Source: an uncultured Oscillospiraceae bacterium
GTDB lineage: Bacteria > Bacillota > Clostridia > Oscillospirales > Ruminococcaceae
DNA length: 5,950 bases
Assembly (NCBI GenBank): GCA_958403605.1
Contig: CATXYA010000127.1
Span: 1-5,950, forward strand
Direction: 5' to 3'
Positions 5,872 through 5,950 of this stretch are shown here, piece after piece. The notes beneath the pieces are model-generated. The model was not told where the DNA came from. It saw nothing but the letters and a program-made list of their open reading frames with translations, and did not search any database. Within the stretch, counting starts at the first letter, position 1. Every line of letters begins with the position of its first letter. Position numbers and translations under genes: made by a program.

Positions 5872-5899
5872 AGCAGCAGGAGCCGGAAAGGCCCATGGG

Positions 5900-5950
5900 C
5901 GCCCCCTCATCCGTCTGATGCTGCGCATCAGCCACCTTCCCCCACCGGGG
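5900..5950. repeat. Palindromic intergenic repeat, truncated by the right edge
   Basis: After the cyclase stop codon, CCCCTCATCCGTCTGATGC begins a segment with a perfect 7-bp hairpin (5915-5921 with 5925-5931, loop TGC). It is followed by CCACCTTCCCCCACCGGGG, where a second C-rich/G-rich hairpin appears to begin and run off the edge. I recall similar CCTCATCCGTC-hairpin-CCACCTTCCCC units as dispersed intergenic repeats in Oscillospiraceae-type genomes, but could not search for copies. No T-run terminator for the cyclase is visible, so this structure may partly serve at the transcript's 3' end. The remaining bases 5872-5899 hold only a GCCCATGGGC palindrome (5891-5900). Confidence 0.55.

Noticed and set aside
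5891..5900. GCCCATGGGC palindrome after the cyclase gene as an operator
   Set aside because: A 10-base palindrome in GC-rich sequence is easily chance, and there is no promoter or downstream gene in view.
1..5950. CRISPR array, tRNA, rRNA, transposase or phage genes
   Set aside because: No spaced direct repeats, cloverleaf sequences, rRNA motifs or mobile-element protein motifs were seen on either strand.

Overview
The window looks like chromosomal sequence from a GC-rich Clostridia lineage; an Oscillospiraceae/Ruminococcaceae-type gut anaerobe is my best guess. The grounds are Gram-positive-style promoters, strong purine-rich ribosome binding sites, SAM-I and FMN riboswitches coupled to intrinsic terminators, a RibU-type ECF transporter subunit, and a right-edge palindromic repeat of a type I associate with these genomes. 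No marker gene fixes the species.

Layout, left to right. 1-564 (-) is the N-terminal 188 codons of a tagaturonate reductase (uxaB), running off the left edge. 686-1471 (-) is a type IV pilin-like protein with a prepilin peptidase motif and its own promoter and terminator. 1629-2771 (-) is S-adenosylmethionine synthetase (metK), preceded by a complete SAM-I riboswitch with terminator and a consensus promoter (2810-2997). 3035-3586 (-) is a riboflavin ECF transporter S component (ribU), preceded by an FMN riboswitch with terminator and promoter (3629-3847). 3964-5871 (+) is a divergently transcribed membrane diguanylate cyclase: periplasm-side dCache sensor, a probable PAS-like domain and an intact GGDEF domain. 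The last ~50 bases hold the start of a palindromic intergenic repeat cut by the window edge.

The four minus-strand genes do not form an operon. Each has a recognisable promoter, and intrinsic terminators follow the pilin gene and metK; no convincing one follows ribU. Two adjacent genes are each gated by their own metabolite: SAM represses SAM synthesis, and FMN represses riboflavin uptake. The only gap over 300 bases is 3587-3963; it holds the FMN riboswitch, its terminator and the divergent ribU/cyclase promoters.

The most unusual signal is inside the pilin gene. Its first ~128 codons are GC-rich like the neighbours and contain all five cysteines. The remaining ~134 codons, and the terminator region, fall to about 38% GC with different codon choice and no cysteine, with a sharp boundary near position 1088. 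This suggests a C-terminal domain acquired by recombination. I found no defence system, CRISPR array, tRNA, rRNA or transposase. No wholly new system is evident.
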